The notes: generated by a model from the sequence alone, not told the origin. A DNA stretch of 64,000 nucleotides from Emydura subglobosa (GCA_007922225.1 ML679970.1:44186011-44250010); one strand, 5' to 3'; positions 1-40,646 are shown, counted from the stretch's first letter. Translations and numbers: made by a program.

Positions 1-317
1 TTCACCGGCAGATCGGCACCTGCAGGCTCTGGGCGGCCGATTGCCGTGCTTGGTCCATGCTGCCCTTTCTGCCCCCAAACGCACGCAGAGCTCACACGGC
101 CACGCGCTTCCTTCCAGTGTGAATGATCTCCTGCGTGCCCGACAGGGCACTTTTGTTTTCCATGGCCGTTCATGCAAACAAACACCCGCTCACCAGAATG
201 TTGGCCAATAAGCGAATGCAGGGGGCGTGGAGAGCAAACAGGAGAGCAGTAGGGCCAATAACGCCACTCAAAAGAACATGGTACAAATGGCAAGAATATT
301 CACCATTACTTTTTTAT

Positions 318-678
318 ACTGTCTATCTATCCCCATACACGCCATCTATCTATCTATCTATCTATCTATATATCTATCTATCTATCCCCATAAACGCCAT
401 CTATCTGTCTATCTATCTGTCTATCTATCCCCATACACGCCATCTATCTATCTGTCTGTCTGTCTGTCTGTCTATCCCCATACACACCATCTATCTATCT
501 ATCTATCTATCTATCAATCTATCTATATACACACTATCTATCTATCTATCTGTCTGTCTGTCTGTCTATCCCCATACATGCCATCTATCTATCTATCTAT
601 CTACATACACTCTATCTATCTATCTATCTGTCTATCTATCTATCTCCATACACACTATCTATCTATATATCTATCTAT
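318..678. repeat. Compound (CTAT)n/(CTGT)n microsatellite
   Basis: Runs of CTAT and CTGT tetranucleotides are broken about six times by a near-constant 15-nt insert, CCCCATACACGCCAT or a close variant. This makes a second-level repeat of roughly 50-65 bp over the simple repeat. Open frames here ([13 protein letters not shown] peptides) are repeat artefacts. A CR1 fragment follows about 45 bp downstream. Confidence 0.95.
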
Positions 679-724
679 CTGCCTTGGGTCTAAAAGCTCT
701 TTGCCTCCCTTTAGAGGTGAAGTG

Positions 725-1140
725 GGAGAATTGACTTATGAGGAGAGGCTGAGGGAACTAGGCTTGTTTAGTCTGCAGAAGAGAAGAGTGAGGGGGGATT
801 TGATAGCAGCCTTTAACTACCTGAAAGGGGGTTCCTGGGAGGATGGGGCTAGGCTGTTCTCAGTGGTGGCAGGTAACAGAATAAGGAGCAAGGGTCTCAA
901 GTTGCAGGAGGGGAGGTCTAGGTTGGACATTAGGAAAAAATTTTCTCTAGGCGGGTGGTGAAGCGCTGGAATGGGTTACCTAGGGAGGTGGTGGAATCTC
1001 CATCCTTAGAGGTTTTTAAGCTCTGGCTTGACAAAGCCCTGGCTGGGATGATTTAGTCGGGGTTGGTCCTGCTGTGAGCAGGGGGTTGCACTAGATACCT
1101 CCTGGGGTCCCTGCCATCCTAATCTTCTAGGAGTCTATGT
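725..1140 (+). mobile_element. CR1 LINE, 3' end fragment (sense)
   Basis: The + strand encodes the C-terminal tail of CR1 ORF2, with the motifs [18 protein letters not shown] and [13 protein letters not shown] frameshift near 945 breaks the frame just before the usual [13 protein letters not shown] segment, which continues in another frame. The CR1 3' UTR with the TGATTTAGTCGGGGTTGG block follows and ends near 1140. The element is 5'-truncated and non-coding, as most CR1 copies are. Confidence 0.93.
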
Positions 1141-1354
1141 GTTAGCAGATCTCTGGCATCTAACCAGTGGGACTAGCAGAGGCTGCGTGGCTGAGTCGTG
1201 TCTCTTGTTCCCAAGTGGCTCTGCCTGTCCTGTGGTGCCCAGCGCTGAGTGAATGAGCCCCGGCTGACAGAGGGGCCATGCCGTGGTGGCTCCCCCATGC
1301 CCCGCGCCAGGGCAGCAAGTGAATGGGTCATCCCACTGTGCCCTGGTGTGTGTG

Positions 1355-1490
1355 TGGATCGGGTGCTCAGAGGGGCGCTCAGAGGCTGGGGGGACCCTGG
1401 CGTGTGGGTCAGGCGCTCAGAGGGGCTCAGAGGCTGGGGGCCCTGACATGTGGGTCGGGCATTCAGAGGCTGGGGGCCCTGGCGTGGTTG
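1355..1490. repeat. GC-rich minisatellite, about 3 units
   Basis: Three imperfect copies of about 40-50 bp are built around GCTCAGAGGCTGGGGG and a GTGTGGGTC(A/G)GGC block. Peptides read through it (SEAGG, RGAQRLGG) are repeat artefacts. Confidence 0.75.
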
Positions 1491-1704
1491 TCACCCTGCC
1501 ACGTGTGCCCCAGCCCTATTGCACCCCAGAGCTGGGGGGCATGTTTGAACCCTGCTGCTGAGGCTCTGGTGGCGTTACAGCCCTGTCCTGGGAGTTGACT
1601 GATCCTGGGGCCTGGGGCGCATGGTCGTTGCTGCCGTGGGTCCCGCTGTGCATAGAGCCCAGCAGGGATCCTGACCCCCCCCCCTTGTCTGTGTTTGCCC
1701 ACAG

Positions 1705-30661
<28,957 letters not shown>

Positions 30662-30945
30662 AACCGCCGCCAAGGACTTTGTAATAACAGTGCTATATTT
30701 TTCCCCCCTTTTAATATTAAAAATATCTATAAATATATATATAAATATATATATACACACGCACACACACACACACGCCCCCTGCCCTTTCAAGACAGTA
30801 TTTATTTGTAGGTTGTACATAGTTCAGGGGAGACGCAGTCCCACCCCATTGCCCCATGGCCCTCTGGGTAAAATAGCCAGCAGCTGGTCCTTTTCTCTTC
30901 CTCATTTCTATGGTACTGTACAATAAAGGGCAGGCACAGAGCGAG
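30662..30945 (+). other. SEMA3F: SEMA3F 3' UTR (proximal)
   Basis: An AU-rich start with TA and CA dinucleotide runs (30720-30775) is followed by the hexamer AATAAA at 30922-30927 (context TACAATAAAGGG). That would give a UTR of about 280 bp. A more distal candidate signal lies at 33680. Confidence 0.75.
30922..30927 (+). terminator. SEMA3F: Polyadenylation signal AATAAA (proximal)
   Basis: Canonical hexamer 260 bp after the stop codon, in the transcript orientation. Confidence 0.7.
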
Positions 30946-31123
30946 GCGGAGGGCGGGGGGGGGGCTAGCGTTGGAGCCCCTCCCTTCGGTCCCTCATCAG
31001 ACGATGATGCTAACGTAGGACTTGGCCAATGGGGCTGGGGCGGCCATGCTGGGGACAGGAGGGTGACTGAGTTATATCCCCCTGTGGGGTGGAACTTCTT
31101 AGCCTCATCACTGATAATATCCT

Positions 31124-31232
31124 TCCCCCCCCCCCCCCCCCCCGGCGGGGGGGGGCAGGCGGGGGGGGGGGGGGGGGGGGGGGGCGTGGCGCCCCGCGCC
31201 CCCCCCCCCCCCGGGGGGGGGGGGGGGGGGAG
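31124..31232. repeat. Alternating poly-C / poly-G homopolymer tract
   Basis: A run of about 20 C is followed by GGC, long G runs, a short GTGGCGCCCCGCG spacer, about 15 C and about 19 G. Run lengths in assemblies of such DNA are unreliable. Both strands could form G-quadruplex or i-motif structures, and the C and G arms could pair as a hairpin. Confidence 0.9.
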
Positions 31233-33679
31233 GCCTCTCGAATGCCCAGGGAGGTAACCTCACGGGGCCAAACCACCTGCAGGCCAAGCTCTTGCACCCG
31301 CCACTGGGGGTGTCAGGCCTGCAGGGTGTGGCTGGGAATGATGTCACCAGCTCATCCCGGGCTGATTGGTGGCTGACGTGATGCCCGGCAGGGGGTGGAG
31401 CCTCAGTGATATAAAGAGCTGGCTCTCTGGCCGGGTTAAGTCAGGGATTCAGGAAGCGGGGAGGGGGGATGTCAGCTACAGCCGCGCTCCTGTGATGCCA
31501 GCCTTACCCAGTGGGCACCCGCCCCCTTGCCAGGCACTGCCCCCCCGAAGATAGCAGAGGGGTGTGCGAGGGAGACTGGGCATGGACTGGTGGCATGGGT
31601 GGGTCAGGAGCTCCTGGCCCCCCCACCCCCCTGTGGCGGTGGGAAGAATTCCTCTCGGCAGGCGGCGTGGGTGCCAGGGAGAAGGGAAAGGACAGGAAGG
31701 ATAGGAGCTGGAAGGGGGGGGGGGGGGCAGAGACGGGCACGGGGGCCCTTGGACAGCGGGGTTCCCCCCCCCATTGAATGACCTTGGGTGAGTCACGCCC
31801 CCTACTGTGCCTCAGTTTCCCCAGCTGCTTGCTTCGGATGCATTACAAACAGCTGTTTGGCCATTTCCCCACAGCTGCTGGGCCTGGCAACACTAGCCTC
31901 CCTGCTGTGCCGCTTCAAGATGGGGCGGGTGGGGGGGGGGGGTGGCATTGCATTGTGCGGCATTGTGGGTAGTGGCGCCCTGGCGGGGCTGGAATCTGCC
32001 TTGGGGCAGTGGTGAGCGCTGAGCAGTGGGTCGCCCGGCAGCTGGGCAAGGCCGCGTGTGAGAGCGGGGCTCTAGGGCAGCGTGTCTGGCGGCAGGGGAG
32101 AGGGATGGCTGAAAAAGGGGCCATGGGCGGGAATCGGATTGGCTGATAGCACCAGTCGCAGTCAGTCCCCAGGCTTAGGGGCCAATAGTGTCTGTCACCC
32201 CCGCGGCTCCCAGAGTGCTTTGCAAACCAGAGCGACAGGGCCACGTCACCCACTGCTGACATGCAGCCACCTCGGTGGCGGGGCCGGGGGGGGGGGGGGG
32301 GGGGCGCAGCAGTAACTCCACCCCACAGCCGAGGTCAGGGAACTGGGAACAAAGAGCTGGGGGAGCTGGCCTCCGAAGGTGTCATGGAGAGGACGGGGAG
32401 GGGGGGGGGGGATGTGCTTGGTTTGGAGCAGATGCCAGGTGTGTGCGGGTGGGGGGAGGACTCCCTGAGCTGGGTCCCCATTCTGCAGGGGGCGCAGGAA
32501 TTGAACTGGGAACACACGGGGAGCTGCTGGCTGCAGACTGACCCTGGGTTCACCTCGGCGCTCCTGCTTGCAGCCCGTGCTGCCTGGGGTCACCACTAGG
32601 GGCCTCAGCAGCCCCAAGTGGGTGCAATTACCTGCCGCAGGGATTGTCCGGGGACATCAGCTGAGGGTCCATCCTCTGCCCTCGCCGCCCCATTAGCAGC
32701 CACGTAACCACATGAAGAGCCCTGTCCTGGCCCCTCCGGCATCAGGGGCGCATCACCCCCGCTGGCCTGGCATGATCCCAGCACACAGGGGCATGCCGTG
32801 GCCACTGGCGGCTGTCTCGCTGGGGGGATCGAGGCAGGCTGGTGCAGCGGGGCAGGCCAGCTCCCCGGGACATCCCCCCAGACAGTGTGGGGAGATGCAG
32901 CCCAGCCAAGCTGGTTATCCTGGCAAGGACAGAGGAAAAGGGGGACAATTCTCAACACATCCACTGCTGCCTGTCTCCTAGCCACTCAGACCCCCCAGAG
33001 CAGTTTATGGCTTCCCAGGGCTGGCACCAGCTGCCCAAGAGACAAGCACAGAGAGTTCTCAGCCAGCCCTCCAGAGAGACTGTAGTGAAGACTCCCCGGT
33101 GCTCTGTGTGCTTATTCCTACATTCAGGCAAGGAAGGGACACAATAGGAGGGCATCACGCTAGAACACCCAGGCACCCCAAGGTGCTGCGCCCATCTCTA
33201 GTCATATGACGGGGATCTGGGCATCACCCATTGGCTTCCCTCTAAGATGAGCGTGCCGGCTGAGCTCCTTACACACACGCACCATCAAAAAGGGGTGAGG
33301 GAGCAAAGCATCCTGGGGCCAGCTATGCAAATTCCAAAGCAGGAAGTCAGGTCCCCTTTACTCGCTGACACTCCAAGGGATACGCCATGGGGCAGATGGC
33401 TTGCTTGCCCCCGCACACTCCAAACCAATAAGGCAGGAATTGTGCGCACGGCACCCGTGGTGGGTACCAGCAGTTACACGCCAGATCTGTGCCCGTCCCC
33501 CCCACTCCCCTCCATGGGCCGGCTGCCTGCGCCGGTTCAAACCAAGCGCATGTGCTCTCTGGTGTAAATAGTTGTAAATGGAGAATGTAATGGAAGCGGA
33601 GCGACGGAGCTGGCGGCATGTCTGAGCTCCAAGGCACGTCACACCTGTAATGTGAACTTCCTGACGATGGGAACAAGCT

Positions 33680-33685
33680 AATAAA
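33680..33685 (+). terminator. Candidate distal polyadenylation signal AATAAA
   Basis: AATAAA is followed by a GT-rich stretch (GGCTTTGTTTATGG). The preceding 120 bp are AT-richer than their surroundings, with UTR-like text (GTAAATAGTTGTAAATGG). It could end a long SEMA3F 3' UTR or another transcript. Confidence 0.4.
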
Positions 33686-34189
33686 CACTGGCTTTGTTTA
33701 TGGAGACTCTGCCTCTTCCTTCATCCTCCTCTCGACCCGACTCCGCCACCAAGGGCCTCGGGCTAGTGGGATTCCTCCAGCGCGGTGGGTCTGTGGGAGC
33801 GAAGCAGCCCACCTGCCAGCGCATGTGTGACTCACTGTGTGTTACCAGTCCTCCGCTAGTGGCTGCGCATATAAGAGGATAAGAACCTACTACTGCTGCT
33901 AATCGATGGAGTTGCTCCTTCAGCTCACATAGTAGCGGACCAGGCTGAAGGGCCAGTGTCGATGCCCAGCATAGATTGTTAGCAGGGGGCTGTGCAGGCA
34001 GACACCACGGGCCTTCGCTAAGCACAAGTGTGTAGCATCAGGCATAGCGCTCCGGCAAGCTTGCTGCAAGCCATTCGAGCTAGATGAGCTAGAGGAGACA
34101 ATTTGCCACTCAGCCACTAGAAGGCGACAATCGCATTGGCTGGAGGGGCTCATGCCGGGCGTGCCGACCCCTGGGCAACTGGTGGTGGG

Positions 34190-34900
34190 GTCTAGAATCA
34201 GCTTTCACCAAGCCAGTGACAAAAGTGAACTCCTGGATCATATCACAGGCTTCTCACGGAGTCACAGCCAGGCCCCTTAGACGCCCCAGTCTAGGCCAGC
34301 AAACTTGACTTCGTGCTAAATGGGCGCTTATGCCAAAAATCACACCCAAGAGACCTGTTGCTTACCCCAGATCAGTGGGTCCCCAAGGTCTTACACCAAA
34401 GGCTGGCAGCCAACTCTATAGACCAATAACAAAAGGTTTATTCGCTAAGACAAGGAAATGAGCGTGACTGAGCGGCTAAAGCCGGTAAAATGTGTGCGTA
34501 GGTGAGGCACAGTTTGCAATTCCAAATGGTGACACTTTCCCAAAAGGCTTTTTCAGGCTCCCCAGCTTGTGTCTGGGGAAATCGCTGCGTCGCGTCCGGT
34601 ACCCTTCCCTGTGAGAGGCCAAAGACAAAGGCTCTTTCCTGGACGCCATACTTAGCGCATCTTCGCACAGAAAACACGCTGACAGAAGCTCTACGCGCAC
34701 AGGCCTTTCCTCGGCTGACGGCGAGCGAGGAGTGTAGTTTGAGCCTTTGCCCACGATCCTCACGCGCACTGACCGCTTGCTTGGAAATGAGCTCGTTGCA
34801 GTTACTGTTCTTCGTTTGCACGCCACCAGCCTTCTGTCTTGTTGGACGGGTTACTCAATTACACACAATGTCAATATTTGCCACTCTACTCTAACGGGCG
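34190..34900 (-). mobile_element. Probable Gypsy-type LTR remnant (antisense)
   Basis: GCTGGCAGCCAA followed about 18 nt later by AAAGGTTTATT mirrors the arrangement around the AATAAA of the LTR at 39.5-40.6 kb, read in reverse (there GCTGCCAGCCAA and AAAGGTTTATT). The AATAAA is on the minus strand at 34437-34442. No internal coding region adjoins it. Outer limits are uncertain. Confidence 0.45.
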
Positions 34901-35900
34901 ACAGATAGGTGAAAACAAGACCAGCAACATCCCGCCACTTTTCATGACCAAACACACTCACCGTCACGTTGAGCTATGCAAATACATGAGCGAATTGGCC
35001 TGGGGCAGCTGACATGAACTGGCATCTGATGCACCAGCGGCACCACAACAAACCCTAGGGAAGGGCCCTTCCTTTCCAGGAGAGGGCAGCAGTGGGTATA
35101 ACATACCGACAGACACCACAAACAGCTGGTTGTGACACAAAGGTAGGCGTATTCCGCATGCAAAAGAATTCCTCAGAAAAAAAGCAGCTTCAAACAAAGC
35201 AAAACACGGCAAAAATCACAGCCATTTCCTTCAAAACGTCCCATTCGAGGAAAAAATTTCAAAATGACAAATATCAGCCTTTTCGGGGCGGGGCCGCCGG
35301 GGCGGCGAGAGACACATTCCAGTCTTTGGGGAACGTGCCACGCTCGGTTCATTAGACACGGTCATGACATGGTCGGTGGCAGATGAAAAGGAGTCAAAAA
35401 AATCCATCATGGGATGGGAGAAAGGCCAGTTTCTCTCTCGTTTCCCGCCCAGCTTATCTAGGCGAAGGGGTGGGACCATGGGCTTTCCTCCTCCAAAGGT
35501 GAGGAACATTTTGACAGTTTTTGCATTGAAAAATTCATTTAAAAACATCCCCCCACCAGATGAAATTAAAAATGTTCCTGTCTTCTGCTTTTTTCCCCCC
35601 AAACGCTGCTCTTTGGCAGAGGTCTAACGCCGACCCTGCGCTGGCAAAGCCTGGCTCCGCCATCAGGGCCCACGAGATGGGCACGACGGGCCCAAAGAGG
35701 GGTGGCATGGGGCACACGAGGCCTCGGGGGAGAAGCCAAGGTCGATACACTAGACCCTCGATTAGCTGCCGGCTGGCAGCGGTGCTTACTTACTGCATAC
35801 TAAATACAGCGCTAGGGACCACAGTTGAGCCTCAGCTGGGGTGAGTGAGGCCCTGCGCCTGCCCCAGGAGGTAGATCGGATTTTGGTTGGCCATTCTGGA
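34901..35900. other. Intergenic, old AT-rich repeat material
   Basis: No gene recognised. Positions about 35220-35600 are rich in T and A runs and GAAAAATTTCAAAATG-like text that resembles the T-rich stretches at 11420-11830 and 38120-38470. I could not name the family. Confidence 0.4.
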
Positions 35901-36772
35901 GTAACTCGGGATCACACTGCACCGGAGAGGGGCCAGCGTTGCTTTCCCGGCAGAGCCCTGCTGCGCCTCTAGCCTGCCACCCGGAGGCCGGGGCAGGACT
36001 GGTCCCTACCATCGTGCTCTGGCTCCTTGGCCAGCCTGGGCCTGGCTCTCCCATGCAGAGGGGATCCCAGATCTCTGCTCCTGTGGTCCGGGAGAGCTGG
36101 CGGGCAGGCAGGGCTGCCCAGGTGGTGATGGGTAAACCCATCCCCTCTCCCCACACCGTGCCAGGCACCCCAGCCACGGTGGGGCAGGGGCACAGGGAAG
36201 GGCAGCTCATTGCTACCATGAAGTGCTGCCAGCACGCTCGTCTACATCTGGGCACTGGCCCCACACTCCTCCCACAGGCCGGCTGCAGCCCCTGCCCGTG
36301 ACCCCCCGCCCACCCCTGGGGGAAGGAACAGCTGAGCTCTGTCGATTCGTTACACTGATGGTGGAGCAGGGGGGACATTCCCCTGTGGCCGGGACAGGTG
36401 GCGGGAGGATTTGGCCAGGCTGCCGTGGGCAGGGGCGGCGGAGGGAATAGCTGGCCAGCAGGCAGCGCCTTCGTCAGCTAATAGGATCTTTCTGGGTCGT
36501 TAGTGTTCCCTGCCACCTGCATGGGGGGCTGGCTGGGCTCCCCAGGCCGGCTGGCAGCCAGGGGCTCAGCTCTCTGAGAGGGGCCAGGGGCAGCGCTGGC
36601 TGCTCAGCCATGAGCTCCCCAGTGAAACAAGCTCCTCTGCCCCCTAGGCTGGCACAGGCGCCACGTGGCCCAGCGAGCGCCTGGCTGCCCAGCACGGGGG
36701 GGAGGGGGTTAGCCTGGCGCAATCCCTCCGAGGGGCAGGGACCCCACAGCCAGAGCAGACACCGCCCAACCT
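35901..36772 (-). repeat. Copy 2 of the inverted 0.9-kb duplication
   Basis: Inverted counterpart of 26740-27637 in the SEMA3F intron. Spot checks by eye show mostly single-base differences plus a 27-bp deletion near 35936. The 9-kb spacing and opposite orientation put it outside the gene. Confidence 0.9.
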
Positions 36773-39056
36773 GCAGCAGAGGACTGGGGCATAGCCGGGG
36801 GCATGGCCCAGAGGCTGTTGTGATTTGGCCGGGGGGCAGACTTGGTCTGGAAGGGAGGATGCCAAGAGAGCAGAAAGCCACCTGTAACCCCCCCCCAGCC
36901 CATCGTGCACTGAGCCAGACATGAGCACTGAGCCCACAGCTTGCAGGGCCAGGATCCCAGACTAGCTCGCCCAATGCAATCAGCCTGCCATTTCCCTCAC
37001 CAGCCAGCCTCCCCCCCCCCGCCCCCCCCCCCTGTGCGGCGGGGGTGCAGAGGAGGGACCGCCCCCCCCGGAACATTGACCGGGGCTCCCCAGATGTGGT
37101 GCTGAGTCCTCTCCAACCCGAGGTATGTTGCCGAATACTTTCAGCAGCAGCTGTTCATTATTAATGGCTCCCCGGCCCGGGGATCTTCCCTGCAGGCAGT
37201 TCCTGGGACAAGGCAGCCCCCCTCCCTCCTCCCCGCCCCCGTGAAAAGTGCCAGCATAGGCTCACTAGGATGCTCTGACCTTGTCCTGCTCACTCGTGCG
37301 CCTCGCTGGCCTTGTACGGGCCGGAAATGCACCGACCTGCACCCCACACTTCCCCAGCGCCCCGCTGTCCTCCTCAGCTGGGGGCCGGGCCTCCGGGCTG
37401 TCTACACTGTGCTTAAAACCCGCAGCTGGCTCAGACCGCCTGAGTAGGATTTGTGGAGCTCAATTGAATTGCATTTAATTGCAGTGTGGACATCCGGGCT
37501 CGGGTCAGAGCCTAGGACCCTGTGAGATGGGAGAGCTTGAACGTCTACACTGCAGTTAACCAGCCCCTTAACCCCAGGGAAGCGAGTCGAAATCAGGAGC
37601 TGTGAGTGTGGGGGTCTGCCTGGGACAGCTACGTTTCCTGGCTGGCCACAAGGGAAGCCCTTGGTAGAGGCCCACAACACTTGCTTATTTTTTTAAAACA
37701 AATTTACAAACATTTAAGCAGCGGGAAAACCTCTTCCTAGAAACTGACGTGGATAAACTCCAGTAAAGATTTGAAAGTTTATTTTAAAGCCAACCACTTT
37801 CAGACCTTTCTTAGTAGGTCAGGAATGTGGGCATGGAATGGTTTATTGCCATTAAGCCACGGGTCATTAATTTAACTTGCCAAAAAAGACCCTGTGTTGT
37901 GCAGGCATTAAGCTTGTTAGCACGTCTGAGTAACGTAAGGGTCACGAAACCATCGCAGGGATGTTGCAAAAAATCAGGCATTATAAACACAGGAAACTCA
38001 GTGCGAAGGTTCGTTGAGGCACCCAAACGACTGATTTTTTAATTGAATGGGGCTCGGGTGTTTTGATCCCTTTGAAAAGGACCCCATAGCACTGGGGGTC
38101 CGTGGGTCTCATTTGGGGGGGCTGAGGAGAAGTGGGCAACGTTTTCAGGCCAGCACGTTTTTCAGCCAGAAATGCAGAGTTGGCAAGGGCTGCACCGTTT
38201 GGCAAATTCGTGTCGGCTTTGACCTTTTTTTCCCTAGCGGAAAAATTAACTTTTTAAAGCCAAATCGGAAACCATGGAAACGGTTCAACGTTTTGGTTTA
38301 GAAACCCCTCTGCCTTTCCAAACGTCCTTTCGCCGCGTTAAAAAAAGGACACCGCCGTGTGTGTCCCAGAGGCGTGAACCATTGTGTCGTGGCCAGCTGA
38401 AAGGACATGTTGCGCCTTTGACTGATCAGTGGTTTTTTTCCCCCATCCTGGACCAATTTGGGGGTTTTCCCCACATTTTTGGACCGGCTGGGGAGGCCGG
38501 GAGGCCCCCCGGGCACTGGGCTTGCGAGGGGCATGCAGGCGGCGGGAGGCTGTCGCCCCTGGGAGCGCCAGGCCTGCGGGGTCTGGCTCGCATTAGCCTG
38601 GCTGTTGACCTGCCCCACTGCCCCACGGGGGGATGCTGGCCCCTCGGGGAGGTGGGGACTTGTAATGACTTTGCTCCCCCCATTAGCTGCACATGGCACT
38701 GCCTGGCAGAGAATTGAACTCCCAGCTGGGGCATCAGCTGCCGTCCAACATGCACCCTGGGGGGTTGGGCCTGGCCTGGGGCTGTTTGTGCACTTTAACC
38801 TTGGCCGTGCAGCTTCCCAGGGGTTGTGGGGGGTGGAGGAGTCTCACAGGACCACACTGCCCCTGTGACTTGCCAGCTCACCCCAAAGGACACCCGGGCT
38901 TAGAGACCTGGGGCAGGAGCCAGGCTAGGGAGAGGAGCGCAGACATGGGTCTTTCACTGCCTGCTGCCCGGGCATAGGGCGCTCTGGGGCTAGGACTGCC
39001 CAGGGCCCGTGGGAGGGGTGGCAAAAAAAAGCCTGAGAACTAGAGGAGAGAGCTGT
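36773..39056. other. Intergenic, no supported gene
   Basis: Contains a TIR-like inverted repeat (37395-37495) and AT-rich old repeat material at about 38120-38470. Positions 36773-37390 and 38480-39056 are GC-rich with nothing nameable. Confidence 0.5.
37395..37495. repeat. Small inverted-repeat (MITE-like) element
   Basis: GTCTACACTGTGCTTAAA at 37400-37417 is an inverted match of TTTAATTGCAGTGTGGAC at 37474-37491; similarity extends outward into CCGGG on both sides. A third GTCTACACTGCAGTTAA occurs at 37545. The layout suits a non-autonomous DNA transposon; the family is not known to me. Confidence 0.55.
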
Positions 39057-39532
39057 AGAATCCCAGAAGAGGAGGGTTGGAAGGAACCTCAGGAGGTATC
39101 TAGTCCCACCCCCTGCTCAGAGCAGGACCAACCCCAACTACATCATCCCAGCCAGGGCTTTGTCCAGCCACAGCTTAAAAACCTCTAAGGATGGAGATTC
39201 CACCACCTCCCTAGGTAACCCATTCCAGTGCTTCACCATCCTCCGAGGGAAAAACTTTTTCCTAATGTCCAACCTAGACCTCCCCCACTACAACTTGAGA
39301 CCATTGCTCCTAGTTCTGTCATCTGCCACCACTGCTCCATCCTCCCTGGGACCCCCATTCAGATAGTTGAAGGCTGCTATCAAATCCCCCCTCAATCTTC
39401 TCTTCTGCAAATTAAACAAGCCCAGTTCCCTCAGTCTCTCCTCATAACTCATATGCTCCAGCCCCGTCATCATTTTCATTGCCCTCCTCTGGACTCTTTC
39501 CAATTTGTCCACATCTTTCCTGCAGTGGGGGG
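39057..39532 (-). mobile_element. CR1 LINE, 3' end fragment (antisense)
   Basis: The minus strand encodes [35 protein letters not shown] and [16 protein letters not shown] text, then the CR1 3' UTR ending near 39057. A deletion removes the GARLFS region. CR1 similarity stops where the Gypsy LTR begins. Confidence 0.93.
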
Positions 39533-40646
39533 TGTCATGCGGGCTGACTTGAGGGGGAGGGGCAGTTAGTATATTGTGTGACATCAGCATGGCAGAATCA
39601 TAATAATCCATGTGGGATAGGCCTTGTCAGGTGTGGTTAGGAAGGTTATGATATGCTAAGTAAGAGAATATTACTTATGTTCATGTGTAATATGTGAAAT
39701 GGATGTTATAGATGTATTTGAGATATCTGTATTTCAAATTGTGCTGCCGGGGCAACACCCCAGATAGGATGGCTGCAGAACAATGGCCAGCGTAATGGCC
39801 CACTAAGGCCTTCCCAGGTGCAAGGAGCCCTGAGAAAGAAGCCAGCATCACTAATGAGTCACCAGAACCTGCTTATGTGACTGGACCCCAGGCACACCTG
39901 AAGAATCACCAGGATTGGCCCATGTGACTCTGGACTCCATTTTAGCTCCTGCAAATTTCACAGGCCACATGGCCAAAAGACAGAGGGTTTATAAGATTGA
40001 GCCAGAGAAACCATTTTGTCTTTGCTCCTGTCCAGTCTGCAGCCATACACCGATCTCTGGACCAATTCATCTTGCAACTGAACCGAAGGACCTAGACCCA
40101 TCCAGGTACTGGATGTGAACCAGAGAGAATTACACAAGCCTGCAAGTCCACGTTTCTTCCAGAAACCTGAAGTATATGGACTTTTAATCATTTGTATACC
40201 TGTGATTTACTTTAACCCTTTAACATTTCTCTCATGGTTTATTTCTTTCTTTTTACAATAAACCTTTAGCTTAGATACTAAAGGATTGGCTGGCAGCGTG
40301 GTATTTTAGGTAAGATCCAAACTTATATTGCTTTAGTGCTGTGGCTGACCCCTTGGGGTCAGAGGGAACCTTTTTAGCAAAGAGCAGAGAGTTTAAGTAA
40401 CTGGTCTCTTTGCTGGACCTAGTGCTGATTTGGGGGCCTGAAGCTGAAATGCAGTGAAGAGGGCTGTGGGCAATTGTGGACTGGCTTCTTGATATCCAGT
40501 GTGGGGTGATCAGAAGCAGTTCGTGGCTGGTTGGGAAGCCGGGCTTCAGTGTCACCCACCAGCGTGGGGAGAATCTGCTCTCCTTTTGCAGCCTGCCCTG
40601 ACCTTGGCATTATCAGTCGGCAACCCTGGGCACAGGTCGTATCACA
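39533..40646 (+). mobile_element. Ty3/Gypsy 5' LTR (Gmr1-like)
   Basis: Proposed from TGTCATGCGG to ATCACA, so TG...CA ends, about 1.1 kb. A TATA-like TTTATAAG lies at 39988-39995 and AATAAA at 40257-40262. Immediately downstream, TGGCGTAGTCGTGGCAGG at 40648 is placed as a tRNA primer-binding site. The limits come from CR1 ending on the left and the binding site on the right; no 3' LTR is in the window. Confidence 0.7.

Larger units (their letters stand above)
1..1704. other. 5' flank of the first in-window SEMA3F exon (intron)
   Basis: No exon was recognised here. I looked for a signal-peptide exon ending in the usual SEMA3F context before the in-window start and found none, so that exon must lie further upstream. 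The stretch holds a compound CTAT/CTGT microsatellite, a CR1 LINE fragment and a short minisatellite, each listed separately. Confidence 0.7.
30946..34150. other. SEMA3F downstream region, no supported gene
   Basis: Contains a long C/G homopolymer tract (31124-31232), further G runs (near 31719, 31930, 32290 and 32402), a MIR-type SINE piece on the + strand at about 31776-31830 (TGACCTTGGGTGAGTCAC then TGTGCCTCAGTTTCCCC), and a candidate distal poly(A) signal at 33680. Open frames here match no family I know. Confidence 0.6.

Noticed and set aside
123..734. 203-codon open frame over the CTAT repeat
   Set aside because: The peptide is LSIYLSIYL simple repeat; it is not a gene.
1..1704. Search for the SEMA3F signal-peptide exon
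   Set aside because: No hydrophobic leader with a matching phase-1 donor was found; the region is repeats and GC-rich intron.
30690..30926. Short open frame in the SEMA3F 3' UTR (INIYINIYIHTHTHTH)
   Set aside because: A translation of TA/CA dinucleotide repeats.
34438..34900. Overlapping frames of 116-130 codons on both strands near 34.5-34.9 kb
   Set aside because: They lie in the LTR-like segment, overlap on both strands, and show no recognisable domain.
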